DNA of 6,156 nucleotides, taken from positions 1 through 6,156 of the forward strand of contig JAEYTW010000672.1 of the NCBI GenBank assembly GCA_023433835.1, in the 5' to 3' direction. Source of the stretch: Pseudomonadota bacterium (lineage in GTDB: Bacteria > Pseudomonadota > Alphaproteobacteria > Ferrovibrionales > Ferrovibrionaceae). Shown here in pieces: positions 5,742 to 6,156 of this stretch (positions are counted from its first letter, which is position 1; each line of letters opens with the position of its first letter). Below the pieces are notes generated by a model that was given only the letters and a program-made list of their open reading frames with translations, was not told where the DNA came from and searched no databases. The position numbers were made by a program, and so were the translations under genes.

Positions 5742-6156
5742 AGGCATTCCCGGAACCACTGATGCCCCGGATCCTCCTGGTTGCGCGGATGCCACAGCGC
5801 CGCGAGTTTCGCTGGCGCCAGCTGCAGCGGCGGGGGCTGGACGTCGAGGTCGTGGGTGAACCGCTGGAGGAAACGGCGGGGCAGGGTGCAGACGCAGTCC
5901 GAGTTGGCGAGGATCACCGGGGCCAGCGCGTAGCTCTGGATCGACACCGTCACGCGGCGGCTACGGCCCAGTTTCGCCAGCGCCTCGTCGACCAGGCCGG
6001 AGAAGCCGCCGCCGTCGGATGAGATCAGCAGATGGTCGAGGGCGCAGAAGGCATCGAGGCCGAGCGGGCCGGTGCCGCGCGGGTGGCCCTTGCGCTGGGC
6101 GGTGAGGAAATCGTCGTCGAGCAGCGGACGCTGGCGCAGGTCGCCGGCCCCCTGGC
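5708..6156 (-). CDS. LysR-family transcriptional regulator, C-terminal half (5' end outside window)
   Basis: The frame runs from the right window edge to a TAG (complement of 5708-5710), giving 148 visible codons of a family that usually has about 300, so the N-terminal helix-turn-helix is outside. The visible part is the end of the effector-binding domain: LRQRPLLDDDFLTAQRKGHP, then LDAFCALDHLLIS, GGGFSGLVDEALAKLGRSRRV, SYALAPVILANSDCVCTLPRR and the terminal PPPLQLAPAKLAALWHPRNQ with DPGHQWFRE. This order is characteristic of LysR regulators whose domain ends in a WHPR-DP-H-W segment. The GTG at 5951-5953 lies inside the domain and is not the start. The last eleven codons (including stop) overlap the end of the Fic gene in convergent orientation. 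Its targets and effector cannot be told from this part. Confidence 0.92.
   Translation of the reverse strand, partial: QGAGDLRQRPLLDDDFLTAQRKGHPRGTGPLGLDAFCALDHLLISSDGGGFSGLVDEALAKLGRSRRVTVSIQSYALAPVILANSDCVCTLPRRFLQRFTHDLDVQPPPLQLAPAKLAALWHPRNQEDPGHQWFRECLYEAAGKGRSE

Noticed and set aside
5708..5953. A complete small 81-residue gene at the LysR end
   Set aside because: The apparent GTG start is internal; the frame continues upstream with LysR effector-domain sequence to base 6156.
5600..6022. Plus-strand open frame of 140 codons after the Fic gene
   Set aside because: It overlaps the Fic end out of frame and is antisense to the LysR domain, whose motifs continue unbroken to the window edge.

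Overview
The window reads as ordinary chromosomal DNA from a GC-rich proteobacterium. An alphaproteobacterium, possibly Rhodospirillales-like, is the best guess. That rests on inference from the aerobic-type Cob proteins in tight operon order, a short DUF6356-type membrane protein (a family I associate mainly with alphaproteobacteria) and a Bug-type periplasmic binding protein. No RNA gene, insertion sequence, CRISPR array, riboswitch or prophage was recognised. No stretch longer than about 140 bases lacks a gene.

Left part (1-2699, + strand): the end of a cobalamin operon. The C-terminal two thirds of CobB (a,c-diamide synthase), a full CobC/CobD-type threonine-phosphate decarboxylase and a full CbiB-type adenosylcobinamide-phosphate synthase overlap by 1 and 8 bases, so they are probably translationally coupled. 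CobB amidates the corrin ring. The decarboxylase makes aminopropanol phosphate, and the CbiB-type enzyme attaches it to adenosylcobyric acid. Two of the three enzymes therefore act together in building the lower-ligand arm.

Middle (2700-4568): an orphan Bug-family periplasmic protein runs convergently to the operon, with its stop codon directly abutting the operon's last stop. Upstream of it on the same strand is a small DUF6356-like single-span membrane protein. That gene is divergent from an Lrp/AsnC regulator resembling the DecR (YbaO) subgroup. The 136-base divergent spacer holds CTTGCA repeats that could be an operator. The same eight-base palindrome occurs again in the gap between the membrane protein and the Bug gene.

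Right part (4569-6156): a DUF4172-Fic protein with an intact AMPylation motif, a matching N-terminal inhibitory motif and a C-terminal winged helix, preceded by a good sigma70-like promoter. It ends in a 34-base convergent overlap with a LysR-type regulator, of which only the C-terminal half is in the window. I see no evidence of a wholly new system. The points most worth a second look are the Fic protein with its short leader, the atypical orphan Bug protein, and the repeats around the regulator.
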